The notes beneath the pieces are model-generated. The model saw only the letters and a program-made list of their open reading frames with translations. It was not told where the DNA came from and ran no database searches. The position numbers were made by a program, and so were the translations under genes. A stretch of 64,000 nucleotides of DNA, from the NCBI GenBank assembly GCA_015058215.1, contig SVCU01000008.1:1-64000 (forward strand). Reading direction: 5' to 3'. Positions 6,648-15,121 of the stretch are shown here, piece by piece (the first letter of the stretch is position 1; each line of letters starts with the position of its first letter). This stretch comes from Clostridiales bacterium. GTDB taxonomy: Bacteria; Bacillota; Clostridia; Peptostreptococcales; Anaerovoracaceae.

Positions 6648-8036
6648 TTAGGCGTTGGCCTTCTTCTTGCGGATGGCGAAGAAGATGGTCATGGTGATGG
6701 CGGCCAGGGCCATCCATACCAGGGTACCGATGCTGTACTTGATGCCGGAAGAGAAAATCATGTAAACCAGCAGGCAGAAGGTGAATACGGGAACCACCTT
6801 GTACTTCAGAACGGCCACGATGCCCTTTTCGCCCAGACGGTCCTTGATGTTGGCCAGGCAGATGAACGCGTAAGCGATGCTGGCGCAGATGGACATGTAG
6901 GTGAAGATGTCGTTGACACCGTCGAACAGGTTTGCACCTTCGCCGAAGAGGCCTTCGCTGCTGTAGCAGTAGGAGCCGTAGAGGCAGGCGAAGAAGGCGA
7001 TGGAGCAGTAAGCGATCAGGCCGCCGGAGGGGGTCTGGTGCTTGTTCACCTTGGTGAAGAACTTGGGCAGATAGCCGGTGCGGCCCAGGTCATACATGAA
7101 GCGGCTCATCATGGTGGAGAAGCCGAAGAAGCAGCCCACGCAGGAAACGATGGTGGCCAGAGCGACCATCTTGTCGCCGGCGGCATAGCCTACCAGCGCG
7201 GTGTAGTCAGCCAGCAGAGTGCCGGAGCCAACCAGCTGATCCAGCTGTTCGGGGCTCATGGTTGCGGTCCAGACCCAGCAGGCGATGACGTAGATGACGC
7301 CGATGGCGATGCCGGATACGATGATGGCGAACTTCACGGACTTGGCGCCGCCCTTCAGTTCTTCGCCCATGTAGGCGGGAGCTTCAAAGCCTACATAGGA
7401 CCAGACGCAGACCAGAACGGCTGCCATCAGGCCGGAAAGGCCGAAGGTGGGAGTGAAGGCGTTGGAAACGGAGGTGCCCAGTTCGAAGCCTTCGGGAGCC
7501 ATGGTGATGATCTTGATGGCGGGCCAGATCAGCAGGACCATCTGGATGACCCAGACGATGATCAGTGCCTTGCTGGTCAGTTCCACGCCGCGCCAGTCGA
7601 TGAGGAAAATGGGGATCACCAGGAAGAAGAAGGCGACCCACATGGGGATGGCGGGGAACAGATAGTTGATGTAGGTGGAGAAGATGGTGGTGATGGCACC
7701 GCTGGTGGTGACCGTTACGCCGAAGTAGACGAAGGCGGTCCAGAAGCCGGCCTTTTCACCGAACACGTTGCTGATGTAGGCATAGGTGCCGCCGCAGCTG
7801 TTGTAGCGTTCGCTGAGACTGCCGTAGCTGATGCCCACCAGCAGGATGGCGATGGTAGCGATCAGGAAGGCGAGAGCGGCAGCGGTGCCGGAGCCTGCCA
7901 TGATGGTACCCATGGAGCCGCCCATACACATGGCGGGGGCCGCAGAGGAAATGGCCATGATGGTAACAGCGGTCTTGGACACGCTGTTGGCCTTCAGAGA
8001 CACTTCAGGAGCAGCGGTTTCGAGTTTGTTTTCCAT
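6648..8036 (-). CDS. APC-superfamily amino acid permease
   Basis: This 462-residue integral membrane protein has about 12 hydrophobic helices and belongs to the amino acid-polyamine-organocation group. The first helix segment SSAAPAMCMGGSMGTIMAGS and the CGGTYAYISNVFGEKAGF segment match the substrate-binding region of APC permeases. It likely imports an amino acid or amine by H+ symport or exchange; the substrate is not evident. The start is MENKLETAAPEV at 8036 with an AAAGGAG site, not the upstream in-frame codon at 8132. The leader from a strong promoter contains a dispersed hairpin element. Confidence 0.88.
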   Translation of the reverse strand: MENKLETAAPEVSLKANSVSKTAVTIMAISSAAPAMCMGGSMGTIMAGSGTAAALAFLIATIAILLVGISYGSLSERYNSCGGTYAYISNVFGEKAGFWTAFVYFGVTVTTSGAITTIFSTYINYLFPAIPMWVAFFFLVIPIFLIDWRGVELTSKALIIVWVIQMVLLIWPAIKIITMAPEGFELGTSVSNAFTPTFGLSGLMAAVLVCVWSYVGFEAPAYMGEELKGGAKSVKFAIIVSGIAIGVIYVIACWVWTATMSPEQLDQLVGSGTLLADYTALVGYAAGDKMVALATIVSCVGCFFGFSTMMSRFMYDLGRTGYLPKFFTKVNKHQTPSGGLIAYCSIAFFACLYGSYCYSSEGLFGEGANLFDGVNDIFTYMSICASIAYAFICLANIKDRLGEKGIVAVLKYKVVPVFTFCLLVYMIFSSGIKYSIGTLVWMALAAITMTIFFAIRKKKANA

Positions 8037-8093
8037 GATGAAATTACTCCTTTGAAAAGTGGTGAGATAGTGGATGTAGTGCGGACGAAGAGC

Positions 8094-8124
8094 GGGGCGG
8101 CCGAATTTGGGACCTGGCCGCCCC
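8094..8124. repeat. Dispersed hairpin element, copy C
   Basis: Perfect 9 bp arms GGGGCGGCC and GGCCGCCCC surround the 13 nt centre GAATTTGGGACCT. It lies inside the transcribed leader of the APC permease, between its promoter and its ribosome binding site. Confidence 0.8.
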
Positions 8125-8137
8125 TTCGCCACCTCCG

Positions 8138-8165
8138 ATTATATACCTGTGTCTGTTTTTTTCAA
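8138..8165 (-). promoter_or_regulatory. Promoter of the APC permease gene
   Basis: On the minus strand TTGAAA is separated by 16 nt from a consensus TATAAT. The predicted transcript start lies about 95 bp upstream of the ATG. Confidence 0.8.
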
Positions 8166-8198
8166 GCCCGTCGGGGCTCTTTTCTGCCCTTTTTTCGG

Positions 8199-8227
8199 TT
8201 GAAATGCAAACTGTTTTATAGTATGAT
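8199..8227 (+). promoter_or_regulatory. Promoter of the histidine phosphatase pair
   Basis: TTGAAA and TATGAT are separated by exactly 17 nt, about 65 bp before the first phosphatase gene. Confidence 0.8.
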
Positions 8228-8290
8228 ATTCTATTATACAATGCAAAATTTTTGGCCCTTGGGAGGGAAGGGCAGGAAGGAAGTATACAA

Positions 8291-9019
8291 ATGAAACTCA
8301 TCTTAGTTCGTCACCCCGAAACCGAAGCAAATGTGCAGAAGATCATCTACGGTCGTCTGGACTCCCACTACTCCGAACGAGGCTTCCGTACTGCCGAGCA
8401 GACTGCTGCCATCCTGAAGGATAAGAAGATCGACAAGGTCTACACCAGCCCCCTCTGGAGAGCCTCCTGGCTGGCTGAAAAAATCGCTGAAGATCACGGC
8501 CTCACCGTCACCGCAAAGGGCGGCGAAGTGCTGTCCGACGGCATCGCAAAAGAAGGAGACATCATTCCCGATGTCGTCCGCGATGACAGACTGATGGAAA
8601 TGAACTTCGGTCTCTTTGAAGGCAAGACCAACGCCGAAGCCAAGGAAATCTACGGCGACGGTTTCAGCCAGTTCTGGGCTGATCTGGCTCACTTTACCGC
8701 ACCCGAAGGCGAAAGCTGGCAGGATGTGCAGGACCGCGTTGTGGAATTCATGAAGGAAGTTCTGGCTCCCGAAATCGAAGGCCAGGGCGAGGATTCCTGG
8801 GGCTGGTCTCCTCTGACCATGCGCAGACCCGGCGAAGCCTGCTCCGACACCATCTGCATCGTGGCTCACGCTCTGGTGATCAGAGGTGCTATGGCCTGGT
8901 TCTTGAAGATGCCTCTCAACGACAGCTGGGGCATCGAGATCCGCACCGGCGGCTACATTGAAATGATCTTCGACAGCGAACGTCCCAGAATGTTCGGGCT
9001 GGCCGCTCCCACCGTCTAA
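8291..9019 (+). CDS. Histidine phosphatase family protein (first of tandem pair)
   Basis: This 242-residue member of the phosphoglycerate mutase-like histidine phosphatase superfamily has the phospho-accepting histidine in LVRHPETEAN (His8) and a second catalytic histidine in CIVAHALV near residue 200. The EMNFGLFEGKTN segment carries the catalytic acidic residue. The family dephosphorylates sugar phosphates, cofactors or nucleotides; the substrate here is unknown. I start at the ATG at 8291 (MKLILVRHP), preceded by a GGAAGG-type site, because the upstream in-frame codon adds residues unlike the family. The next gene is a paralogue. Confidence 0.85.
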   Translation: MKLILVRHPETEANVQKIIYGRLDSHYSERGFRTAEQTAAILKDKKIDKVYTSPLWRASWLAEKIAEDHGLTVTAKGGEVLSDGIAKEGDIIPDVVRDDRLMEMNFGLFEGKTNAEAKEIYGDGFSQFWADLAHFTAPEGESWQDVQDRVVEFMKEVLAPEIEGQGEDSWGWSPLTMRRPGEACSDTICIVAHALVIRGAMAWFLKMPLNDSWGIEIRTGGYIEMIFDSERPRMFGLAAPTV

Positions 9020-9030
9020 AGGAGGAAACT

Positions 9031-9723
9031 ATGAAATTCATCTTCATTCGCCATCCCGAAACCATGGCCAATGTAAACCGCATTATTTACGGTCAGACCG
9101 ATTCCGAGTACTCCCCCAAGGGCTGGGCGGATGTCCCCTGGGTCGTGAAGGAAATGACCGGTGAAAAAGTAGACTACATCTACACCAGCCCCCTGAAGAG
9201 AGCTTCCTACCTGGCCGGCGAAGTGGCCAAGGTGGTAGAATGGAAGGATCCCGCTCAGGCAGGTCTCAGAGAAGAACCCCGCATGATGGAAATGCACTTC
9301 GGCATCTTCGAAGGCAAAACCAACCAGGAAGCCCGCGAACTCTACGGCGAAGGCTACGAAGCCTTCTGGTACGATTTCAATCACTTCAAGGTACCCGGCG
9401 GCGAAACCTTCGACCAGGTCAAGGAACGGGTGGAAGAATTCCTGAAGGAGCTGCTGGTGGAAGAAACCGCCCAGCGCGACCCCGCAGATCTGTCCAAGCC
9501 CGAAGACCCCCGCACCAAGGAAGAACGGATCCGCGCAAACAGCAAGGTGGTGGTCATCGTTGCCCACTCCCTGGCCATCCGTGCCGCTCTGTCCTTCCTG
9601 CTGAACATCCCCCTGGATGACATCTGGAAGGTGGAAGCAAAGCCCGCCGGCATCGTGGAAATCGATTACACCTTCAATTACGGCAAACTGGACAGCTGCC
9701 GTTATCAGAAGCACAGAGATTAA
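9031..9723 (+). CDS. Histidine phosphatase family protein (second of tandem pair)
   Basis: This 230-residue paralogue of the preceding gene shares the opening IRHPETMANVNRIIYG, the EMHFGIFEGKTNQEA segment and the IVAHSLAIRAAL segment, so both catalytic histidines are kept. It follows after 11 bp with a near-perfect AAAGGAGG site and is clearly in the same operon. A charged stretch at residues 150-175 is specific to this copy. The pair seems to have arisen by local duplication followed by divergence. The substrate is unknown. Confidence 0.85.
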   Translation: MKFIFIRHPETMANVNRIIYGQTDSEYSPKGWADVPWVVKEMTGEKVDYIYTSPLKRASYLAGEVAKVVEWKDPAQAGLREEPRMMEMHFGIFEGKTNQEARELYGEGYEAFWYDFNHFKVPGGETFDQVKERVEEFLKELLVEETAQRDPADLSKPEDPRTKEERIRANSKVVVIVAHSLAIRAALSFLLNIPLDDIWKVEAKPAGIVEIDYTFNYGKLDSCRYQKHRD

Positions 9724-9730
9724 AATGGAA

Positions 9731-9761
9731 GGCGCCGCCAGATTTATCATTCGGCGGCGCC
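9731..9761. repeat. Dispersed hairpin element, copy D
   Basis: Perfect 9 bp arms GGCGCCGCC and GGCGGCGCC enclose AGATTTATCATTC. The arms are identical to those of the copy inside tilS, but the centre differs. It lies between the phosphatase pair and metG without a T-run. Confidence 0.8.
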
Positions 9762-9819
9762 CCTCCCCTAAAATATTATTTGCAGGTGCCCATTCGCATC
9801 TGCGGAAAGAGGAACGCTC

Positions 9820-11760
9820 ATGAGCGAAAAGAAACCCTATTATATTACCACCCCCATCTACTACCCCAGCGATAACCTGCACATCGGTCACACCTACTGC
9901 ACCGTTATGGCTGACGCTGTTGCCCGCTACAAGAGACTGCAGGGCTACGATGTGATGTTCCTGACCGGTACCGACGAACATGGCCAGAAGATCCAGAAGA
10001 AGGCAGAAGCCGTTGGCGTCACCCCCCAGCAGTACGTGGACAACATCGTTGACGGCATCAAGAAGCTGTGGGCCACCATGGAAATTTCCTACGACGATTT
10101 CATTCGTACCACCGAAGAACGCCACGTAAAGCGGGTTCAGGAAATCTTCATGAAGATGTACGAGAAGGGCGATATCTATAAGAGTGAATACGAAGGCTGG
10201 TACTGCACTCCCTGCGAATCCTTCTGGACCGAAACCCAGGCGGTGGACGGCAAGTGCCCCGACTGCGGCCGCCCCGTAGAAAAGGCCAAGGAAGAAGCTT
10301 ACTTCTTCAAGCTCTCCAAGTACCAGGATAAGCTCATCGAGCTCTTTGAAACCAATCCCGAATTCCTGCAGCCCGAAAGCCGCAGAAAGGAAATGCTGTC
10401 CTTCGCAAAGCAGGGTCTGGCAGATCTTTGCATCAGCCGTTCCTCCTTTGACTGGGGCATTCCCGTACCCATCGATCCCAAGCACGTCATCTACGTATGG
10501 CTGGATGCACTTACCAACTACATCACCGCTCTGGGCTATCCCGACGAACCCGAAAAGTACAACAAGTACTGGCCCGCAGACGTTCACCTGGTAGGGAAGG
10601 AAATCGTCCGTTTCCACTCCATCATCTGGCCCGCCATGCTGATGTCCGCCGATCTGCCCCTGCCCAAGAAGGTGCTGGGCCACGGCTGGATCCTCTTCGA
10701 CGGCGGCAAGATGTCCAAGTCCAAGGGCAACGTGGTAGACCCCGTGAAGCTGATCGAACGCTACGGTGTAGATGCCCTGAAGTACGTTCTGCTGCGTGAA
10801 TTCACCTTCGGCCAGGACGGCAACTTCACCAACGAGATCATGCTGAACCGCATGAACTACGATCTGTCCAACGACCTGGGCAACCTGGTTTCCAGAACCG
10901 TTTCCATGATCGAAAAGTATTGCGGCGGCATCGTTCCCGGTGCAGGCGCAGAAGAAGGCCCCGATGCTGAACTGAAGGCTCTGGCAGCAGCAGTTCCCGG
11001 CAAGGTGGATAAGGCCATGGAAGACTTCGCGTTCCAGGTAGCTCTGGAAGAGATCTGGACCCTGATCCGCAGAACCAATAAGTACATCGACGAAACCGCC
11101 CCCTGGGTACTGGCCAAGTCCGAAGAGACCAAGGCCCGCCTGGATGCCGTTATGCATAACCTGGCAGAATCCCTGCGTCTGGTATCCGTTCTGATCCAGC
11201 CCTTCATGCACACCACCACCACCCGCATGAGAGAACAGCTGGGTCTGGGCACTGCCGACCCCGCCTGGGAAGACCTGAACGCCTTCGACGTGATGGGTGG
11301 CCAGCAGGTGAAGAAGGGCGAAGCCCTGTTCCCCAGACTGGACGTTGCCAAGGAACTGGAAGAACTGGAAGCCATCCATCAGGCACAGCTGGCAGCAAAC
11401 GAAGCTCCCGCTGAACCCGTGAAGGAATACGCTCCCATCAAGCCCGACATCGAATTCGAAGACTTCGAAAAGATCGACCTCCGCGTAGGTCAGATCCTGG
11501 AAGCCAAGAAGCATCCCAAGGCCGACAAGCTGCTGATCTTCCAGGTGAAGATGGGAAGTGAAGTCCGCCAGATCATCTCCGGCGTGGCTCAGTCCTTCAA
11601 GCCCGAAGACTGCGTGGGCCAGAAGGTGGTCATCGTGGCCAACCTGAAGCCCAGAAAGCTGCGGGGCGAAGAATCCTTCGGCATGCTGCTCTTCGGCGAA
11701 AACGGAGAACGCCTTGAATTCGTAGAAACCAAGGCACCGGACGGGGAGACCGTAGGCTGA
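9820..11760 (+). CDS. metG: Methionine--tRNA ligase
   Basis: This 646-residue class I aminoacyl-tRNA synthetase charges tRNA-Met with methionine. The HIGH motif is HIGHTY near residue 23 and the KMSKS motif is KMSKSKGN near 303. A zinc-type cysteine cluster (CTPC and CPDC) lies near residues 129-148. The anticodon-binding helical domain follows, and residues of about 540-646 form the C-terminal tRNA-binding domain (DLRVGQILEAKKHPKADKL). This layout matches Bacillota MetG/MetS. A GAGGA site precedes the ATG. The stop codon overlaps the tatD start by 1 nt (TGATG), so the two are translationally coupled. Confidence 0.98.
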   Translation: MSEKKPYYITTPIYYPSDNLHIGHTYCTVMADAVARYKRLQGYDVMFLTGTDEHGQKIQKKAEAVGVTPQQYVDNIVDGIKKLWATMEISYDDFIRTTEERHVKRVQEIFMKMYEKGDIYKSEYEGWYCTPCESFWTETQAVDGKCPDCGRPVEKAKEEAYFFKLSKYQDKLIELFETNPEFLQPESRRKEMLSFAKQGLADLCISRSSFDWGIPVPIDPKHVIYVWLDALTNYITALGYPDEPEKYNKYWPADVHLVGKEIVRFHSIIWPAMLMSADLPLPKKVLGHGWILFDGGKMSKSKGNVVDPVKLIERYGVDALKYVLLREFTFGQDGNFTNEIMLNRMNYDLSNDLGNLVSRTVSMIEKYCGGIVPGAGAEEGPDAELKALAAAVPGKVDKAMEDFAFQVALEEIWTLIRRTNKYIDETAPWVLAKSEETKARLDAVMHNLAESLRLVSVLIQPFMHTTTTRMREQLGLGTADPAWEDLNAFDVMGGQQVKKGEALFPRLDVAKELEELEAIHQAQLAANEAPAEPVKEYAPIKPDIEFEDFEKIDLRVGQILEAKKHPKADKLLIFQVKMGSEVRQIISGVAQSFKPEDCVGQKVVIVANLKPRKLRGEESFGMLLFGENGERLEFVETKAPDGETVG

Positions 11761-12545
11761 TGCTGTTCGATTCTCACGCACACCTCAATTCGGAGGAATA
11801 CCAGTCCAAAATGCCTTTGCTGATCGCGGCCATCGAAGCTTCCGATCTGTCCTATGTGATGAACGTGGGCTTCGATCTGCCCAGCTCTGCGCTGGCCGCA
11901 GAGCAGGCGGCCAAGTATCCCTGGTGCTACGCTGCCGTAGGGGTCCATCCCCACGACACCCACTCCATGGATGAAAGCGTGCTGCAGCTGATCAAAGGCC
12001 TGGCCCGGAAGCCCAAGGTGAAAGCCATCGGCGAGATCGGCCTGGACTATCATTACGAAAATACCCAGAGGGATATCCAGCAGTACTGGTTCCGGAAGCA
12101 GATCGAGCTGGCTCTGAAGCTTTCCATGCCCATCATCATCCACGACCGCGAGGCCAACGATGATGTGCTGCGGATCCTGAAGGAAGAAGGGGTCCTGGCG
12201 GCCGGCAAGAAACCTGCCGTCGGCCTTTTGATGCACTGCTACTCCGGAAGCCGGGAGCTTGCGGAGCAGTACATCAAGCTGGGGGCCACCCTGTCCATCG
12301 CAGGCCCGGTCACCTACAAAAATGCACGAAAGACGGTAGAGGTGGTGGAAGCCATCGATCTCTCCCACCTGCTGGTGGAGACCGACTCGCCCTATCTCAC
12401 CCCGGAACCCTTCCGGGGCAAGAGAAACACCCCTGTCAACGTGGAATACACCGCACGGAAAGTGGCGGACATCAAGGGCCTTCCCTACGAGGAAGTGGCC
12501 CGTATTACCTGTGAAAACGCGCGGCGATTCTTCGGCATCGAATGA
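11760..12545 (+). CDS. tatD: TatD-family metal-dependent hydrolase
   Basis: This 261-residue TatD/YcfH-type protein is an amidohydrolase-fold deoxyribonuclease. Metal-ligand motifs are visible: DSHAHLN at the N-terminus, GEIGLDYHY near residue 92, IIHDREA near 127, HCYSG near 158 and ETDSPYL near 203. The metG-tatD order is conserved in Bacillota (metS-yabD in Bacillus subtilis). Family members cut DNA from the 3' end and are tied to repair or quality control; the physiological substrate here is not known. The start codon overlaps the metG stop. Confidence 0.93.
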   Translation: MLFDSHAHLNSEEYQSKMPLLIAAIEASDLSYVMNVGFDLPSSALAAEQAAKYPWCYAAVGVHPHDTHSMDESVLQLIKGLARKPKVKAIGEIGLDYHYENTQRDIQQYWFRKQIELALKLSMPIIIHDREANDDVLRILKEEGVLAAGKKPAVGLLMHCYSGSRELAEQYIKLGATLSIAGPVTYKNARKTVEVVEAIDLSHLLVETDSPYLTPEPFRGKRNTPVNVEYTARKVADIKGLPYEEVARITCENARRFFGIE

Positions 12546-12637
12546 TCGCCGCTGCCCTTTTTTGAGGCCTGCCCGTATCGCCGATCCGGCATGCAGGGCT
12601 CAGAGAACTATCAAAAGGAATATTGGAGGGAATCTGT

Positions 12638-13420
12638 ATGATCGAAATCATCGGAGTAACGAAAAAGTACGGCAAAGTGGTGGCCAACGAAGACCTGAGC
12701 TTTCTGGCCCGGGACGGCCAGATCACCGTTCTGCTGGGCCCCAACGGTGCCGGCAAAAGTACCATCATCAAGTGTATCGCCGGTTTGCTGCGGTTCTACG
12801 GCCTCATCACCATCGACGGCCATGCCAACAAGACGGTGGAAGCCAAGAAGCGTCTGGGCTACGTGCCCGAGATTCCCGCAGTGTACGACCTGCTGACGGT
12901 GGAAGAACATCTGCAGTTCATCGCCAAGGCCTATCAGCTGAAGGACTGGGAAGCCTACGGCGAAGAACTGCTGCACCGTCTGGAGATGGACGATAAAAAG
13001 AAGAAGTTGGGCAAGGACCTTTCCAAGGGCATGCAGCAGAAGCTGTGCATCATCATGGCACTGCTTCCCAAACCCAGAAACATCATCTTTGACGAACCCC
13101 TGGTGGGTCTGGACCCCCATGCCATCAAGGAACTGAAGGCCATCCTGCAGGAACTGAAGGCAGAGGGCTGCGCCATTCTCATCAGTACCCATATGCTGGA
13201 AAGCGCCGAAGAATATTGGGATACGGCCCACATCATGATCAAGGGCAAGTTTGCGGCCACCCGCACCCACGGGGATGCGGAGGCCGTCGGCCAGACCCTG
13301 GAAGAACAGTTCTTCGAGATCACGGAAGGGCCGGCCGAATCCGGCAGCCTGGCCGGCCCCGATGCGGCCGCAGCAAATCCGGACGCGGCCGCTGACCATC
13401 AGCAGGGGGCGGCAAAATGA
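12638..13420 (+). CDS. ABC transporter ATP-binding protein with repeat-derived C-terminal tail
   Basis: This 260-residue ABC ATPase powers the membrane protein encoded next. Walker A is LGPNGAGKST, the signature is LSKGMQQ and Walker B is IIFDEPLVGLD. The ATPase domain ends near residue 230 (EEQFFEITEG). The remaining residues, rich in Ala, Gly, Pro and Asp, are encoded by two back-to-back dispersed hairpin elements (13328-13392), so the tail looks like a later addition. I start at the ATG at 12638 after GGAGGG. The end overlaps the permease start by 4 nt (ATGA). Confidence 0.92.
   Translation: MIEIIGVTKKYGKVVANEDLSFLARDGQITVLLGPNGAGKSTIIKCIAGLLRFYGLITIDGHANKTVEAKKRLGYVPEIPAVYDLLTVEEHLQFIAKAYQLKDWEAYGEELLHRLEMDDKKKKLGKDLSKGMQQKLCIIMALLPKPRNIIFDEPLVGLDPHAIKELKAILQELKAEGCAILISTHMLESAEEYWDTAHIMIKGKFAATRTHGDAEAVGQTLEEQFFEITEGPAESGSLAGPDAAAANPDAAADHQQGAAK
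13328..13359. repeat. Dispersed hairpin element, copy E1 (in frame in the ABC ATPase gene)
   Basis: Arms GGGCCGGCC and GGCCGGCCC pair perfectly over 9 bp around the 14 nt centre GAATCCGGCAGCCT. It is translated as part of the C-terminal tail. Confidence 0.8.
13364..13392. repeat. Dispersed hairpin element, copy E2 (in frame in the ABC ATPase gene)
   Basis: Two GCGGCCGC palindromes enclose AGCAAATCCGGAC. The 21 bp unit is nearly the same as in the array at 6556-6626. It lies 4 bp from copy E1. Confidence 0.8.
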
Positions 13421-15012
13421 AGAGCCCCCTGCTGTACCTGCTTCTTGTGAGGCTGAAAAATAACATCAAACAAATTCTGCGAAGCCCGGGCAAGCTGATC
13501 TATACCATCCTGATGATCGCCATGGTGGTCCTGGTGCTGGTCGTAGGCAATATGGAGGATATGCCTGTTTTCGGATACGTTTCACTGGACGAACTGACCG
13601 CCGGCCTTCTGGCCTTCTTCGCCTTCCTGTTCGTCACCTCTGTGAACACGGGCCTCAGTTCCGGTGCCACCATCTACAAGATGGCGGACGTGAACTGGCT
13701 CTTCACGGGGCCCTTCCCGCCCCAGAAGGTATTGCTGTACGGCCTGGCCGGCCAGATGGGCACCTCCCTTCTGATGGGGGTGGTGATCCTCTATCAGTAT
13801 GGCTGGATGGGGAACCGCTACGGCATCACTCCTGCCGATCTTCTGGGGGTGATGATCGCTTACGCCCTGCTGTTCTTCCTGTCTCAGCTCACCTCCATGG
13901 GACTTTACATCTTCATCGATGCCGACGAAAAGCGGCGCAAGAAGGTAAAGTACAGTTTGTACGGTGTCATGGCCCTGGTGGTGCTGGCGGTGGCGGCTCC
14001 TGTGTTCCTGCAGGGCGGCTTCAACGAAGACATGGCGGCTGCGGATAAAATCGCACTTTTGCTGGAATCCGCCAACAGCAAGTGGGTCGAATTCCTGCCC
14101 GTACTGGGCTGGACCAAAGCCTTTGCGGCGGCCGCGCTGTATGGCAACTGGGGCATCGCCGTTCTGTGGCTGATCCCCTGTATCGTTTACGTAGCTGCGC
14201 TGGTGCTGGCCATTTCCAAAGCCAAGGCCGACTATTACGAAGATGTTCTGGAAACCACGGAACGGAGTTACGCCGCTCTGGAAGCGGCCAAACTGGGCCG
14301 GGTGAAGGAAGGTGCCGCCAAGACCAAAGTGGGAAAGAGCGGTATGGGAAAGGGCTGGGGTGCCTCCGCCTTCTTCTATAAGCATCTGACCGAAAGCCGC
14401 CGGGAATCCGTCATCGATAAGGGGATCCTCATCGGGACCATCGCCGGTGCCTTCTTCATGCTTCTGACGAAGGACGGCAGCGAGTCCGATATGATCGCCG
14501 CGCTGATCTTCACCACCTATATGCAGATCTTCACCATCAACATGGGCCGCTGGAACAAGGAACTGATCAAGCCTTACATCTATCTGGTGCCCCAGAGCAA
14601 TTTCAAGAAGCTGCTGGCCATTCTCAGCGAAAGCTTCCTGAAGCAGGCGGTGGATTCTGTAGTGGTCATGACCGTCATCGGTCTGATTTTGCAGCTGAAC
14701 GTGCAGCAGATCCTGATCTGCATCGTCACCCGCTACGGCTTCGGTCTGGTGCTCCTGGGAGCCAACATCTTTGCGGAACGGGTGCTGGGCGGCATTCAGA
14801 GCAAGAGCCTGATCCTGACGCTGTACCTGATCATGATGATGCTGGTGGCTGTGCCCGGCATGGTGCTGGCCTTCGTGCTGGCGGAAGTGGTGCCCGAAGT
14901 GGGCCTCTACGGCGGCATGCTGGTCTCCGTGGTCTGGAACGTGATCTGTGCATTCCTGATGCTGTTCTTCTGCCGCAATGTGCTGCAGAACCCGGAAATG
15001 AATCAAGGTTAA
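13417..15012 (+). CDS. ABC exporter membrane subunit (ABC_export-type)
   Basis: This 531-residue membrane protein has about 12 predicted helices in clusters. Its opening (LLLVRLKNNIKQILRSPGKL) and its overall layout match the putative ABC exporter family found in clostridia (ABC_export, PF16962-like). It is the obvious partner of the ATPase it overlaps. A soluble loop near residues 265-320 is rich in Lys and Glu. The exported substrate is unknown. A long-stem terminator follows 6 bp after the stop codon, so the two-gene transporter is one transcription unit, perhaps continuing from metG-tatD. Confidence 0.82.
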   Translation: MKSPLLYLLLVRLKNNIKQILRSPGKLIYTILMIAMVVLVLVVGNMEDMPVFGYVSLDELTAGLLAFFAFLFVTSVNTGLSSGATIYKMADVNWLFTGPFPPQKVLLYGLAGQMGTSLLMGVVILYQYGWMGNRYGITPADLLGVMIAYALLFFLSQLTSMGLYIFIDADEKRRKKVKYSLYGVMALVVLAVAAPVFLQGGFNEDMAAADKIALLLESANSKWVEFLPVLGWTKAFAAAALYGNWGIAVLWLIPCIVYVAALVLAISKAKADYYEDVLETTERSYAALEAAKLGRVKEGAAKTKVGKSGMGKGWGASAFFYKHLTESRRESVIDKGILIGTIAGAFFMLLTKDGSESDMIAALIFTTYMQIFTINMGRWNKELIKPYIYLVPQSNFKKLLAILSESFLKQAVDSVVVMTVIGLILQLNVQQILICIVTRYGFGLVLLGANIFAERVLGGIQSKSLILTLYLIMMMLVAVPGMVLAFVLAEVVPEVGLYGGMLVSVVWNVICAFLMLFFCRNVLQNPEMNQG

Positions 15013-15018
15013 TCAATC

Positions 15019-15078
15019 AGAAGGTTGTCGAAACTTTTTTGCTCTCGACGGGCGGGTTCGACAACCTTCTTTTTTTTT
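15019..15078 (+). terminator. Rho-independent terminator after the ABC exporter
   Basis: A perfect 14 bp stem (AGAAGGTTGTCGAA with TTCGACAACCTTCT) has a 24 nt loop and is followed by a T-run of 8. Confidence 0.9.
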
Positions 15079-15121
15079 GTAGTGTATGCTGAGAAAAAGA
15101 ACTGCCGGGAAGGAGAACACT

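Noticed and set aside
9016-11781. 921-codon open frame on the minus strand
   Set aside because: It is antisense to the second phosphatase and metG, with no recognisable domain.
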